A stretch of DNA of 64,000 nt from an uncultured Salinimicrobium sp. (GTDB lineage: Bacteria > Bacteroidota > Bacteroidia > Flavobacteriales > Flavobacteriaceae), in assembly GCA_946887075.1 (NCBI GenBank), contig CAMPKA010000014.1, positions 1-64,000 of the forward strand, read 5' to 3'. Of the stretch, positions 35,376 through 44,524 are shown piece by piece; the first letter of the stretch is position 1, and each line of letters begins with the position of its first letter. The notes under the pieces were generated by a model. It was not told the DNA's origin, made no database searches, and was given only the letters and a program-made list of their open reading frames with translations. A program made the position numbers and the translations under genes.

Positions 35376-35921
35376 ATGAAAAGAATTATTCTACCCCTTT
35401 TGTTTGTTTTATTTACTGGTCAGCTGGTTAGCGCTCAAAAGGTTCAGTGGATGAGTATGACAGAGGCTCTGGAAGCCCAGAAGAAGGAGCCTAAGAAAAT
35501 CTTTGTCGATGCCTATACGACCTGGTGTGGCCCCTGTAAGATGTTGGATCGCAATACCTTTTCCAATCCGGATGTGGCTGCATATCTCAACGAGAACTTT
35601 TATCCCGTAAAATTTAATGCTGAAGGCAATGATACCGTGGTGTACCAGGACAAGGTCTTTAAAAATCCCGGTTATATAGCCGACAGCAAAGGCCGCAACA
35701 GTATGCACGAATTTGCAAGGGCCATGAAGATTTCTGCTTACCCCACTCTGGTTTTCTTTGATGAGAAAGGGAATTTTATAGGCCCTATACCCGGATATCG
35801 GGATCCGCATCAGCTCGAACCGATTCTGAAGATGTTCGCGGGTGAGGATTACAAGAAAATCACCACCAATGAGGCCTACAAGCAGTATCTGGAGGATTTT
35901 GAGAACGAATTCGGAATGTAA
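35376..35921 (+). CDS. Thioredoxin-fold exported protein
   Basis: A 181-residue protein with a Sec signal (cleavage near LVSAQ, residue 21). The active site is WCGPC (Cys51, Cys54) in AYTTWCGPCKMLDRNTF, and the cis-Pro loop is AYPTLVFFDEKGN. This is a DUF255/thioredoxin_7-like periplasmic thiol-disulfide protein. The sequence between, with FYPVKFNAEGNDTVVYQDKV, is typical of Bacteroidota members. It probably reduces or isomerises disulfides in the envelope. Its stop codon touches the stop codon of the convergent NlpC/P60 gene (TAATTA), with no spacer. Confidence 0.88.
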   Translation: MKRIILPLLFVLFTGQLVSAQKVQWMSMTEALEAQKKEPKKIFVDAYTTWCGPCKMLDRNTFSNPDVAAYLNENFYPVKFNAEGNDTVVYQDKVFKNPGYIADSKGRNSMHEFARAMKISAYPTLVFFDEKGNFIGPIPGYRDPHQLEPILKMFAGEDYKKITTNEAYKQYLEDFENEFGM

Positions 35922-36395
35922 TTACAGCACCCGCCGTGCCATTACAAAGTGGTCCATCCAATATAAATGGTCCAGTTCGGAAACCATCACTCCATTAGAG
36001 GAACTGGCATGGATGAAGAAGATCTGATCTTTTTCCAGGCGAACCACCAGGCCCACGTGATTGATCCTTGCCCGGCTTTTGCCGGTCCAGAAAAACAGCA
36101 GATCTCCCGGTTGCACCTGTTTCAGGGACAGTTTATAGCCTAACCTTGCAAGATCCGCACTTTGTCTTGGCAAACTTATCCCTTCCATAAGAAAGGCCGT
36201 GTAGAGCAGCCCAGAGCAGTCCATTCCCCGACTTGTTGTACCTCCATAACGATAGGGAGTGCCCAGGAAATCGAATGCATTGTCTACTACCTGGGCTGCA
36301 GTAGCATCGACGCCAGAAGCAGGCACAGACTTTCTTGTCCCACAGGAGGCCAGGGAAAGGAGCAGGAGGAGAAGAAAGTTAATCCACAGCTTCAT
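35922..36395 (-). CDS. NlpC/P60 (C40) peptidoglycan endopeptidase lipoprotein
   Basis: A 157-residue lipoprotein (LLSLASC, Cys18) with one NlpC/P60 domain. The catalytic Cys60 is in YRYGGTTSRGMDCSGLLY, His113 is in RINHVGLVVRL and the third polar position is His129 in FFIHASSSNG. Enzymes of this kind cut gamma-D-Glu-diaminopimelate or similar bonds in peptidoglycan stem peptides, like E. coli Spr/MepS. It is the last gene of the surE-lpxB run and overlaps the lpxB end by 17 bases. It is convergent with the thioredoxin gene with no intergenic base. Confidence 0.9.
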   Translation of the reverse strand: MKLWINFLLLLLLSLASCGTRKSVPASGVDATAAQVVDNAFDFLGTPYRYGGTTSRGMDCSGLLYTAFLMEGISLPRQSADLARLGYKLSLKQVQPGDLLFFWTGKSRARINHVGLVVRLEKDQIFFIHASSSNGVMVSELDHLYWMDHFVMARRVL

Positions 36396-37506
36396 CGGAA
36401 ATATCGGAATAGATCAGACGTGCTGTTTTTTCACTGGCACCAGGCCCGCCGAGTTTTTGTTCCAGCTCGAAGTAGTCTGAAAAGATCTTCTCGCGATGCA
36501 TCGGGTCGAGGATCCGAGATAACGCTCTTCCCAGGTTCTTGCGGTTAAAGTCTTTCTGGATCAGTTCCCGGACCACTTCCCGGTCCATGATCAGGTTGAC
36601 CAAAGAGATAAATCGAAGATTGACAATTCTTTTCGCTATCTGGTATGAAAGCATACTTCCCTTGTAGCAGACGACTTCAGGTACTTTGAATAAGGCGGTT
36701 TCCAAGGTTGCTGTCCCAGAGGTGACCAGAGCCGCTGTAGAGATCTGTAAAAGGTCATAAGTACGGTTCATCACCAGGTGCAGCCTTTTCGTATGGAGGA
36801 ATTTCTCGTAGATTTCCCTGTCCTGGCTGGGAGCCCCTGCTATCACGAACTGGTAATCCGGAAAGTCGTCGATGATCTGCGTCATGATCTCAAGCATTTT
36901 GTGGATCTCCTGTTTCCTGCTGCCAGGAAGCAGCGCGACGACCGGTTTATCCTCAAGGCCTTGTTCCTTTCGGAAATCTTCCAGATTAACAGGTTTGCGA
37001 CCAGCGATTGCATCTAGCAGGGGATGTCCGACAAAGTGAACCTTGTAGTGGTGCTTTTCCTCGTAAAAATGCTTTTCAAAGGGAAGAATCACATACATCT
37101 GATCAACATCGCGTCTGATCTCCCGGATTCGGTTTTCCTTCCAGGCCCAGATCTGCGGAGAAACGTAAAAATGGGTCCTGAAGCCTTTCGTCCTGGCCCA
37201 TCTAGCCATGCGCAGGTTAAATCCGGGATAATCGATGAAAATGATCACATCCGGCTTATAGCTCGCAATGTCGCGCTTACACTGGCGAATGTTCCTCATA
37301 ATGGTTCCCATGTTCATGAGGACTTCGGCAAAGCCCATAAAGGCGAGTTCCCGGTAATGCCGCACCAGGCTCCCGCCCTGAGCCCTCATCAGATCTCCCC
37401 CCCAGTATCGAAAATCCGCCAGTGGATCCAGCCTTTTGAGGGCTTTCATCAGGTTTGAAGCGTGCAGGTCTCCTGAAGCCTCTCCGGCGATTAGGTAATA
37501 CTTCAT
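36379..37506 (-). CDS. lpxB: Lipid-A-disaccharide synthase
   Basis: The 375-residue product joins UDP-diacylglucosamine and lipid X to lipid A disaccharide, a membrane-surface step of lipid A synthesis (GT19). Hallmarks are the N-terminal YYLIAGEASGDLHASNLMKAL, then FRYWGGDLMRAQG, then FIDYPGFNLRMARWART and HFYVSPQIWAWKENR, and the donor-site LLPGSRKQEI and SGTATLETALFKVPEVVCYK. Length is standard. It is coupled on both sides: its ATG overlaps the stop of the 94-residue membrane protein gene, and its end overlaps the NlpC/P60 gene. Confidence 0.95.
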   Translation of the reverse strand: MKYYLIAGEASGDLHASNLMKALKRLDPLADFRYWGGDLMRAQGGSLVRHYRELAFMGFAEVLMNMGTIMRNIRQCKRDIASYKPDVIIFIDYPGFNLRMARWARTKGFRTHFYVSPQIWAWKENRIREIRRDVDQMYVILPFEKHFYEEKHHYKVHFVGHPLLDAIAGRKPVNLEDFRKEQGLEDKPVVALLPGSRKQEIHKMLEIMTQIIDDFPDYQFVIAGAPSQDREIYEKFLHTKRLHLVMNRTYDLLQISTAALVTSGTATLETALFKVPEVVCYKGSMLSYQIAKRIVNLRFISLVNLIMDREVVRELIQKDFNRKNLGRALSRILDPMHREKIFSDYFELEQKLGGPGASEKTARLIYSDISDEAVD

Positions 37507-37790
37507 CAGGTCAGTTTTAGGACGGCCAGCACCAGGGCCGCAAGAATGGTGGCCAGAAGGACCCCGCGGGCTCTGTAGGTCTTCCCTTTTCTTATGAACA
37601 GGTAAAAAGGGGCAAAGTTCAGGATGGCTCCGGCCGTAATCAGGGTGCCGATGAAATCACTCTCGGCCGCTTCCTTTACGGTTTCCCATAGTGGAAGTTC
37701 AGAGAACATCAGGATATAGAGCGTCATGCCGAGCAGGTTAGTGCCTATACCTAAAGCAAATCCGATCCCTATCTCCTTTTTAATCATCAA
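37506..37790 (-). CDS. Small conserved membrane protein between surE and lpxB
   Basis: A 94-residue protein with three hydrophobic segments (about 7-27, 46-65 and 74-92) and a short basic loop (IRKGKTYRARG). No enzymatic motif is visible. Its start overlaps surE by 11 bases and its end shares one base with lpxB, so it is translated as part of this run. Comparable small membrane proteins usually sit at this spot in flavobacterial genomes. Function is unknown. ATG codons at 37790 and 37787 are both possible starts. Confidence 0.75.
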   Translation of the reverse strand: MMIKKEIGIGFALGIGTNLLGMTLYILMFSELPLWETVKEAAESDFIGTLITAGAILNFAPFYLFIRKGKTYRARGVLLATILAALVLAVLKLT

Positions 37791-38562
37791 ATTCCCAGGT
37801 ATTTAGTTCGTTTAGAAACTGATGGGCCGTAAGGTCAAACTGCACGGGTACCACGGAAACGTAACCTTCCTGAAGTGCATGCTCATCGCTGTCCTTTCCC
37901 TCGTCCTCATTGACAAACCTGCCGCTGAGCCAGTAGTAGTCCCGGCCCTGAGGATTCGTTCTTTTGTCAAATTCCTCTTCCCACCTCGCCTTTGCCTGGC
38001 GGCAGACTTTGACTCCCCTGATTTCGGTGGCTTTCAGGTTGGGTAAATTGACATTAAGAACAACTCCTTTTGGCAACCCGTGTTTCAATACCTGTTTGCT
38101 GATCTGTTTGACATATTTCTTACTCGGTTCGAAATCCGCATTTAGGGAATAATCCAGAAGTGAGAATCCAATGGCTGGGATTCCTTCTATGCCCGCCTCC
38201 ACGGCTGCACTCATGGTTCCCGAATAGATCACATTGATCGAAGAATTGGAACCGTGGTTGATTCCGCTGACACAAAGGTCAGGCTTCCGGTGCAGGATTT
38301 CCTGAGTCGCAATCTTGACACAATCTGCAGGAGTCCCTGAACAGCTGTACTCCTTATGTTTAAACCGCTCCTTTACAACGATCTGATCGCAGAAGAGTGT
38401 ATCGCTGATGGTGATCGCATGGCCCATTCCGCTCTGGGGGCTGTCGGGAGCCACAACCACCACGTCCCCGATTTGTTTCATCACGTCTATCAGGGCCCGA
38501 ATTCCCGGGGCGGTGATGCCGTCGTCATTGGTTACCAGGATCAGCGGCTTTTTGGAGGGCAT
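37780..38562 (-). CDS. surE: 5'/3'-nucleotidase SurE
   Basis: The 260-residue product is the SurE survival phosphatase, which removes phosphate from nucleoside monophosphates in stationary phase. The metal-binding N-terminus is LILVTNDDGITAPGIRALI, followed by VVVAPDSPQSGMGHAIT and VSGINHGSNSSINVIYSGTM (Asn and Ser metal or substrate ligands). The closing VNLPNLKATEIRGVKVCRQA is also conserved. Length is typical. It is the first gene of the minus-strand surE, 94-residue protein, lpxB, NlpC/P60 run. Its 132-base upstream region is shared with the divergent Prc-type protease. Confidence 0.95.
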   Translation of the reverse strand: MPSKKPLILVTNDDGITAPGIRALIDVMKQIGDVVVVAPDSPQSGMGHAITISDTLFCDQIVVKERFKHKEYSCSGTPADCVKIATQEILHRKPDLCVSGINHGSNSSINVIYSGTMSAAVEAGIEGIPAIGFSLLDYSLNADFEPSKKYVKQISKQVLKHGLPKGVVLNVNLPNLKATEIRGVKVCRQAKARWEEEFDKRTNPQGRDYYWLSGRFVNEDEGKDSDEHALQEGYVSVVPVQFDLTAHQFLNELNTWEFDD

Positions 38563-38694
38563 GTTTAGAAAATTTTAGTGCTGCTAAATTAAATTAATTT
38601 CCTGAGGAAAACCTTATCTTAGTAGTTTAACAAAGATGGCGGACCAGGGGAGGTTGGCACAGTTTTTAATGCATTATAGTTGATTGCTTAAAAT

Positions 38695-40845
38695 ATGAAA
38701 ATACTGAACTTCATGAAAAGGAACTATAGATTTGTGGTGCTGGTGCTGCTTTTTGCCGCTGCCTCCTGCAGTTTTACTACCAAGGATTTCGATGATCCTA
38801 ACAAAGACAAAACGCTTATTGAGCTGATTACATATGTGCTTCAAAATGGGCATTACGATCCCAAGGATATCGACGATTCCTTTTCTGCGGAAGTTTACGA
38901 GGATTATCTAGAATCCCTGGATCCCCTGAAACGCTTTTTTTATGCTTCGGACATTGCGGAGTTCCAGAAATACCAGCAATTGCTGGACGACCAGATCAAG
39001 AATCAGGAGCTCAGTTTTTTTGACCTGACCCATAAGCGCCTGGTTCAAAGGATGGAAGAAGCAGAGGAGCTTTACAAGGAAATACTCGAAACGCCTTTTG
39101 ATTTCCAGGAGCAGGAAACCCTGAACATGGATTATGATGAACGGGAGTATCCCACCTCGCGGGAAGAAATGAAGGAGCGTTGGAGGAAACAGCTCAAATT
39201 TTCTGCGGTATCCAGCTTTTATGATCTTAAGCAGGAGCAGGAGCGCCTGCTCAAAGAAAATCCTGATCATAAGGTAAGATCGAATGCCGCCCTGGAGGAA
39301 GAGGCTAGAGAGCTGACCAGGGAGTCCATGGAGGAGTTCTTTGACTTCAGCGATGACCTGGAACGAAAGGATTGGTTCAGTGTATATATCAATTCCATTG
39401 TCGAGGAGTTCGATCCTCACACCTTCTATTTTGCTCCTCAGGAAAAGGACAGATTTGATATCGCGATGAGCGGGAAGCTAGAAGGTATCGGGGCAAGGCT
39501 GCAGAAAAAGGCCGATAATATCACGGTAGTGGAAGTCATTTCCGGAGGACCCGCCTGGAGAGGAGAAGAAGTGGAAGTGGGGGATGAGATTCTCAAGGTG
39601 AAACAGGAGGACGAGGAAGAGGCGGTAAGCATTGTAGGAATGCGGCTTGATGATGCCGTTAGCCTGATCAAAGGACCAAAGGGCACCAAGGTTACGCTGA
39701 CCCTGAGAAAGGTGGATGGGACCATCGAGGAGGTTACCATCGTCAGAGACGTCGTGGAGATAGAAGAGACTTATGCCAAAGCCGCGATGGTCGAGAAAAA
39801 CGGGGAGATGTACGGAATCATCAATCTACCGAAATTCTACTTTAACATGGAGGATTATTCGGAGAGAAACGCTGCTTCGGATGTGCGCAAGGAAATTATT
39901 CGGTTGAAGAAGCAAGGCATGGAAGGTCTGGTCCTGGACCTGCGTAACAATGGAGGAGGATCCTTGAAGACAGTCGTCGATATCGCCGGGTTGTTTATTA
40001 AGGAAGGTCCTATAGTACAGGTAAAGTCCAAAATGGAAGGCCAGGAAGTTCTCGAAGATACGGATGAATCCATCCTCTGGGATGGTCCGCTGGTCATCCT
40101 GGTCAATGAACTGTCGGCCTCCGCTTCGGAAATCCTGGCAGCAGCCATGCAGGACTACAAGCGAGCGATTGTAATCGGGAGCAAGCAGACCTATGGGAAA
40201 GGAACCGTTCAAAATGTATTGGATCTGAACCGTTGGGTACAGAACAGCGATTTTGGGGATATGGGGGCGCTAAAAATCACCACCCAGAAATTCTATCGCG
40301 TCAACGGGGGCTCCACCCAGCTGGAGGGAGTGAAGAGTGACGTGGTAGTACCGGACCGGTTCAGCTTTATCGATATCGGTGAGAAGGACCAGGAGAATCC
40401 GCTACCATGGGACAAGATAGCCCCGGCAGAATACGAGGTATGGGATGGGTATATCGATTTCCAGGAGACCCTGGAGAAAAGTCAGGCCCGAATGGCTCAG
40501 AACGAATACCTGAAGCTGATCAAAGAGAACGCGATGTGGATCAAGGAACAGCGTGAGGACAATACGCTTCCCCTGAACTACCAGGCCTTCTCTGAAGAGA
40601 TGGAGGCGGATGAGGCCATGGCCGAGAAGTTCAGCAAGATCTCCGATTACGAATCCAACCTCACCTATCAGTCCCTACCGTATGAGGTGGAGATGTTCAG
40701 CACGGATACCGTATTGGCGGAGAAGAGGGAAAGGTGGCACGAAAATCTCAGCAGCGATCTATACGTCGAGGAAGCCATCAATGTACTGGAGGATCTTAAG
40801 GTGAATAATATCAGGAACCGTGAGGTGGCCAGGATAAAAAATTAA
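38695..40845 (+). CDS. prc: Prc-type carboxy-terminal processing protease lipoprotein
   Basis: A 716-residue periplasmic tail-specific protease (S41). The signal ends LLFAAASC (Cys25 from the first ATG; the ATG at codon 7 may be the real start). An N-terminal Prc-like region precedes a PDZ domain (about 245-340, with GIGARLQKKADNITVVEVIS and VEVGDEILKVKQ). The S41 catalytic domain has the Ser in NELSASASEILAAAMQDY (474-479) and Lys502 in QTYGKGTVQNVL. The C-terminal helical region is the DUF3340-like extension of Prc/Tsp. The enzyme trims or degrades envelope proteins and controls peptidoglycan hydrolases. A strong terminator follows. Confidence 0.93.
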   Translation: MKILNFMKRNYRFVVLVLLFAAASCSFTTKDFDDPNKDKTLIELITYVLQNGHYDPKDIDDSFSAEVYEDYLESLDPLKRFFYASDIAEFQKYQQLLDDQIKNQELSFFDLTHKRLVQRMEEAEELYKEILETPFDFQEQETLNMDYDEREYPTSREEMKERWRKQLKFSAVSSFYDLKQEQERLLKENPDHKVRSNAALEEEARELTRESMEEFFDFSDDLERKDWFSVYINSIVEEFDPHTFYFAPQEKDRFDIAMSGKLEGIGARLQKKADNITVVEVISGGPAWRGEEVEVGDEILKVKQEDEEEAVSIVGMRLDDAVSLIKGPKGTKVTLTLRKVDGTIEEVTIVRDVVEIEETYAKAAMVEKNGEMYGIINLPKFYFNMEDYSERNAASDVRKEIIRLKKQGMEGLVLDLRNNGGGSLKTVVDIAGLFIKEGPIVQVKSKMEGQEVLEDTDESILWDGPLVILVNELSASASEILAAAMQDYKRAIVIGSKQTYGKGTVQNVLDLNRWVQNSDFGDMGALKITTQKFYRVNGGSTQLEGVKSDVVVPDRFSFIDIGEKDQENPLPWDKIAPAEYEVWDGYIDFQETLEKSQARMAQNEYLKLIKENAMWIKEQREDNTLPLNYQAFSEEMEADEAMAEKFSKISDYESNLTYQSLPYEVEMFSTDTVLAEKRERWHENLSSDLYVEEAINVLEDLKVNNIRNREVARIKN

Positions 40846-40868
40846 CAGTCAAATAATTCAATTATTGA

Positions 40869-40901
40869 AGCCTTCAGCCTTTCAGGCCGGAGGCTTTTTT
40901 T
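40869..40901 (+). terminator. Rho-independent terminator of the Prc-type protease gene
   Basis: AGCCTTC (40869-40875) pairs with GGAGGCT (40889-40895), and inner GCC/GGC pairs continue the stem after one mismatch. A run of seven T follows (40895-40901). It begins 23 bases after the protease stop and lies just before the convergent rodA stop. Confidence 0.8.
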
Positions 40902-40907
40902 GGAACC

Positions 40908-42158
40908 TTACCAGAAGGACATCCTATCCGCATCCAGGCGCAAAAAAATAAAAAGAAGGATGGTGAAACCCCACAGGCTCGAGCCGCCATAACTAAAGAA
41001 GGGCAACGGGATACCGACGGTGGGAAAAACACCGATGACCATCCCGATATTGACAAAGAAGTGGACGAAGAGAATTCCTGCCACACTGTAACCATAGACC
41101 CTGTTGAACTGGGATTTCTGTCGCTCGGCCAGATAGAGGAGTCTGATAAAGAGAAAGACGAAAAGCGCCACGACTGTAGTACTTCCTACAAAACCCCATT
41201 CTTCCCCTACCGTACTAAAGATATAGTCGGTGTGTTGCTCCGGAACGAAGTCCCCTTTGGTCTGGGTACCTTCTGTCCAGCCTTTCCCAAACCAGCCACC
41301 ACTGCCGATTGCGATCTCGCTCTGGTTGGTGTTATACCCAATTCCCCGGGGATCCACCTCCCTCCCCAGCACAATATTAAAGCGATCCCGGTGCCGCTCC
41401 TCGAAGACATTGTGAAAGATATAGTTGACAGAAAAGGAAATGCTTATACACAGCAGGAAGATACTCAGGTAAGCAATGGTTCCTGGTCGCTTCTTTTTCC
41501 GGAAGAAATAGAAGAGAAGTATGACCACGGCTGTTCCTCCTGAAACCCACCATGGGTTGAAGAGTAATGTTAGGATAAAAACGGCGATGCCTATAGCCCC
41601 TGCGATGAGGTATACTCCCGAAAGGCCCTCCCGGTAGAGCGGAAAAAAGAAGGCGGCATACACCATGGCACTCCCGGCATCAGGTTGAGGTAAAATGATC
41701 ATCGCAGGGAGGGCGATGATCACAAAGGCTTTGAACTGGTCCGCGATACTCCGGATGTTGGTCTGGATGTCACTGACGAACTTGGCAAGGGCAAGGGAAG
41801 TGGCCACCTTGGCAAATTCCGCAGGCTGAATGGTAAAGCCTCCTATAGCGTACCATGAGGTGGCCCCGTTGATGGTCTTACCGAAGAAGAACAGCCCGAG
41901 AATAGAAATCAGAGAAATGATATAAATAATACTGGCAAACCTTTCGTAGAACTTGGCTTCAATGGACAGCAGGATCACGATGATGAAAACGCTGAGCAGT
42001 ATCCAGACTAGCTGTTTTCCATAGATCTGATCAAGGTTAAAAAGTGAGGATGCGGTATCATCGAGAGATGCAGAATAGATATTTATCCAACCTATAATAA
42101 CGAGTATAAAATATATCAGAATACTGGTCCAGTCATACTGCGATATCGTTCTGGACAT
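40908..42158 (-). CDS. rodA: Rod-shape peptidoglycan polymerase RodA
   Basis: A 416-residue SEDS-family glycosyltransferase with about ten transmembrane helices, which polymerises lipid II into glycan strands in the elongasome. Family motifs include FTIQPAEFAKVATSLALAKF, ILPQPDAGSAMVYAAFFFPL, EQHTDYIFSTVGEEWGFVGS and GIPLPFFSYGGSSLWGFTIL. It follows mrdA with no spacer (42159/42158), and both are needed as an enzyme pair. It is the last gene of the mre operon. Confidence 0.95.
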   Translation of the reverse strand: MSRTISQYDWTSILIYFILVIIGWINIYSASLDDTASSLFNLDQIYGKQLVWILLSVFIIVILLSIEAKFYERFASIIYIISLISILGLFFFGKTINGATSWYAIGGFTIQPAEFAKVATSLALAKFVSDIQTNIRSIADQFKAFVIIALPAMIILPQPDAGSAMVYAAFFFPLYREGLSGVYLIAGAIGIAVFILTLLFNPWWVSGGTAVVILLFYFFRKKKRPGTIAYLSIFLLCISISFSVNYIFHNVFEERHRDRFNIVLGREVDPRGIGYNTNQSEIAIGSGGWFGKGWTEGTQTKGDFVPEQHTDYIFSTVGEEWGFVGSTTVVALFVFLFIRLLYLAERQKSQFNRVYGYSVAGILFVHFFVNIGMVIGVFPTVGIPLPFFSYGGSSLWGFTILLFIFLRLDADRMSFW

Positions 42159-44021
42159 TTACTGATTGATTTTAAAAGGTTCACCACTGAGGGGTTTGGC
42201 ATATTCCTCCTCCAGGCTGTGGGTAAGAATCCAATTCTCCAGATCTTTTCTCGTGATCTCGTCGCGGAGGTACTTTTCGATGAGCAGGCTCGCCATTTTT
42301 CCGGCATACCGGGAACCCCAGTATCCATTTTCCACGAAGACCGCCAGGGCAATCTTGGGATCCTCAACAGGGGCGAAGGCTATAAATATCGAATGGTCAG
42401 TAAGTTGAACCCGCTTGCCATCGATCTCGGTGAAGTTTTCTGCAGTTCCGGTTTTACCTGCAATTGAAATACCGGGGACCTGAAGACTGGAAGCCGTTCC
42501 GCTCTTGTACACCTCGTACATACCTTCTACTACCGGTTCAAAGTGTTCGGGGTTGATGGTGGTATATTTCTTTTTGGTAAATTCCTTTGCCTTGATCGGT
42601 TTTCCTTCCACCTCCTTAAGGATATGGGGTGTATAGAACCAGCCTCGGTTGGCAATTGCTGCGGTCATATTGGCCAACTGGATGGGTGTAGTGAGCACCT
42701 CGCCCTGTCCGATGGCATTGGACAAGGTGGCAGAGGCATACCAGTTGTGGTTAGGGTAAATTGAATTATAATATTCCGACGTCGGAACTTTACCAGGCTG
42801 TCCTATTGGTAAGTCAGAACCTAGATAATCCCCGAGTCCAAAGCTTTTTACATGGTTCGCCCAGGCATCCATTCCTTGTTGAGGAGTGGGATACTTCTCA
42901 ATCACACGGCGATATACGTTCGCGAAGTAGGCATTGCAGGAGTTGGCGATACCCGCCACCATACTGAGTGGGCCGGGGTGCGCATGGCAACCCATTTTCC
43001 TTCCCCGACCGTAGAAGTATCCACCATAGCAGGCGAATCGCTCCTCCGGGCTAACCACCCCTTCCTGCAGCGCGACCAGGGCATTGATCGTTTTAAAGGG
43101 AGATCCGGGCGGATACATAGCAAGAAGCCCGCGGTCGAACAAAGGCTTGTTGATGGTGTCCAGCCATAATTTCGTAAAGTTCTTGGAACGCTGTCTGCCG
43201 ACCAGGGCGGCCGGATCATAACTGGGGGCTGTGACCAAAGCAAGGATCTCCCCCGAGGCCGGTTCAATGGCAACTATGCCTCCCCGCTTGTTCTTCATCA
43301 AAAGTTCCCCATATTCCTGGAGCTCCGCATCAATGGTGATGGTCAGATCTTTTCCTTTCTGAGGAAGCGTGTCGTAAATTCCGTTCTTATAGGGCCCTAT
43401 TTCCCTGTTGAAACGGTCCTTCTGGATATATTTCACCCCTTTTACCCCCCTGAGAAGTTCCTCGTAGTACCCCTCGACACCCTGCTGGCCGATAAGATCT
43501 CCTGAGATATAATAGGGATCCTGATTGACAAGACGCTGGTTCACCTCAGAAATATATCCCAGAACATTGGCGCCATGCTCCGTGTAGTAATCCCGAAGGG
43601 ACCGCTTTTGGATATAGAAGCCTTCGTATTTTCGCATCTTCTCCTGAAGGTATGCGTACTCCTCCTTTTTCATCTGTGGTACTACCACGGAAGGCAGGCG
43701 CGGGGAATAGATCTTTGCTTTATCAAGTCTTTCGACCAGTTGCTCCCGGGTGATGTTTAGAATATCGCAGAATTCCGTGGTGTCAAATGGCTTCAGGTTT
43801 CGGGGAATGACCATGACATCGTAAGAGGGCTGGTTGGAAACCAGTAATTCCCCGTTCCGGTCAAAAATGAAACCCCGCTGAGGGTAATCGTACACCACCT
43901 TGATTGCGTTGCTGGCGGAAAGGCCTGCAAAGGAATCATCCAGAATCTGAAGATAAAAGAGCCTGGCGATGAACAAAATTCCTGATGTCAGAACGATAAT
44001 GTAGAGTAAAATTTTTCTCAT
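42159..44021 (-). CDS. mrdA: Penicillin-binding protein 2 (transpeptidase of the elongasome)
   Basis: A 620-residue class B PBP with one N-terminal transmembrane helix (about 4-22). The dimerisation domain runs to about residue 230 and the transpeptidase domain follows. The acyl-enzyme Ser is Ser307 in PPGSPFKTINALVAL (SxxK). The SxN motif is NSCNAYFANVYR and the KTG motif is ISIAGKTGTAENFTE. It cross-links peptidoglycan made by RodA during cell elongation. Its start overlaps mreD by four bases and it abuts rodA. Confidence 0.95.
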   Translation of the reverse strand: MRKILLYIIVLTSGILFIARLFYLQILDDSFAGLSASNAIKVVYDYPQRGFIFDRNGELLVSNQPSYDVMVIPRNLKPFDTTEFCDILNITREQLVERLDKAKIYSPRLPSVVVPQMKKEEYAYLQEKMRKYEGFYIQKRSLRDYYTEHGANVLGYISEVNQRLVNQDPYYISGDLIGQQGVEGYYEELLRGVKGVKYIQKDRFNREIGPYKNGIYDTLPQKGKDLTITIDAELQEYGELLMKNKRGGIVAIEPASGEILALVTAPSYDPAALVGRQRSKNFTKLWLDTINKPLFDRGLLAMYPPGSPFKTINALVALQEGVVSPEERFACYGGYFYGRGRKMGCHAHPGPLSMVAGIANSCNAYFANVYRRVIEKYPTPQQGMDAWANHVKSFGLGDYLGSDLPIGQPGKVPTSEYYNSIYPNHNWYASATLSNAIGQGEVLTTPIQLANMTAAIANRGWFYTPHILKEVEGKPIKAKEFTKKKYTTINPEHFEPVVEGMYEVYKSGTASSLQVPGISIAGKTGTAENFTEIDGKRVQLTDHSIFIAFAPVEDPKIALAVFVENGYWGSRYAGKMASLLIEKYLRDEITRKDLENWILTHSLEEEYAKPLSGEPFKINQ

Positions 44022-44524
44022 CGGGTTCTCCTGTTGAATAATGCTAGCGTAATGAAGACCAGGATTATTGTAAACAATCCTGAAAAAAGAGTTTTCTTTA
44101 GAATCTGCAAGAAGTGTGCAAAACTAAAAAACTCGAGTAAAAACAGGACAAAATGGTGCAGAAATACGAGCAGGGAGACATAACTGATCCTGGAACCGGG
44201 TTGTGTGCTGGAGAACCTGATAGTCTGGTAGTCATAGCTGACCCCGAAAGAAAACCTTAGGATTACCGGGCGGACATAAGCGGCCACCACACAGGCTGCA
44301 GCATTGATCCCTCCACTGTCCTCGAAGATATCCACCCCAAGACCCAGGAGGAAACTTACCAGCAGAAACAGGGTCTGGTTTCCGTTAAAAGGATAGAGGA
44401 TGAGAAAGAGTACATAGAGATAGGGATTGACATAACCGAAATAATTGATATTGTTCAGAACCAGGACCTGGATCAGGATGAGAATGATGAATCGTCCGGT
44501 ATTGGTCAGGATCGTACTATTCAT
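44018..44524 (-). CDS. mreD: Rod shape-determining protein MreD
   Basis: A 168-residue inner-membrane protein with about five or six hydrophobic helices. The sequence is poorly conserved, as usual for MreD, but size, topology, motifs (LNNINYFGYVNPYLYVLFLI, FLLGLGVDIFEDSGGINAAA) and place between mreC and mrdA make the call firm. It supports the MreBCD elongation complex. It overlaps mreC by eight bases and mrdA by four bases. Confidence 0.9.
   Translation of the reverse strand: MNSTILTNTGRFIILILIQVLVLNNINYFGYVNPYLYVLFLILYPFNGNQTLFLLVSFLLGLGVDIFEDSGGINAAACVVAAYVRPVILRFSFGVSYDYQTIRFSSTQPGSRISYVSLLVFLHHFVLFLLEFFSFAHFLQILKKTLFSGLFTIILVFITLALFNRRTR

Noticed and set aside
38563..38694. Possible promoter TATCTTAG between surE and the Prc-type gene
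   Set aside because: One mismatch to TAnnTTTG and no -33 element at correct distance; too weak to list.
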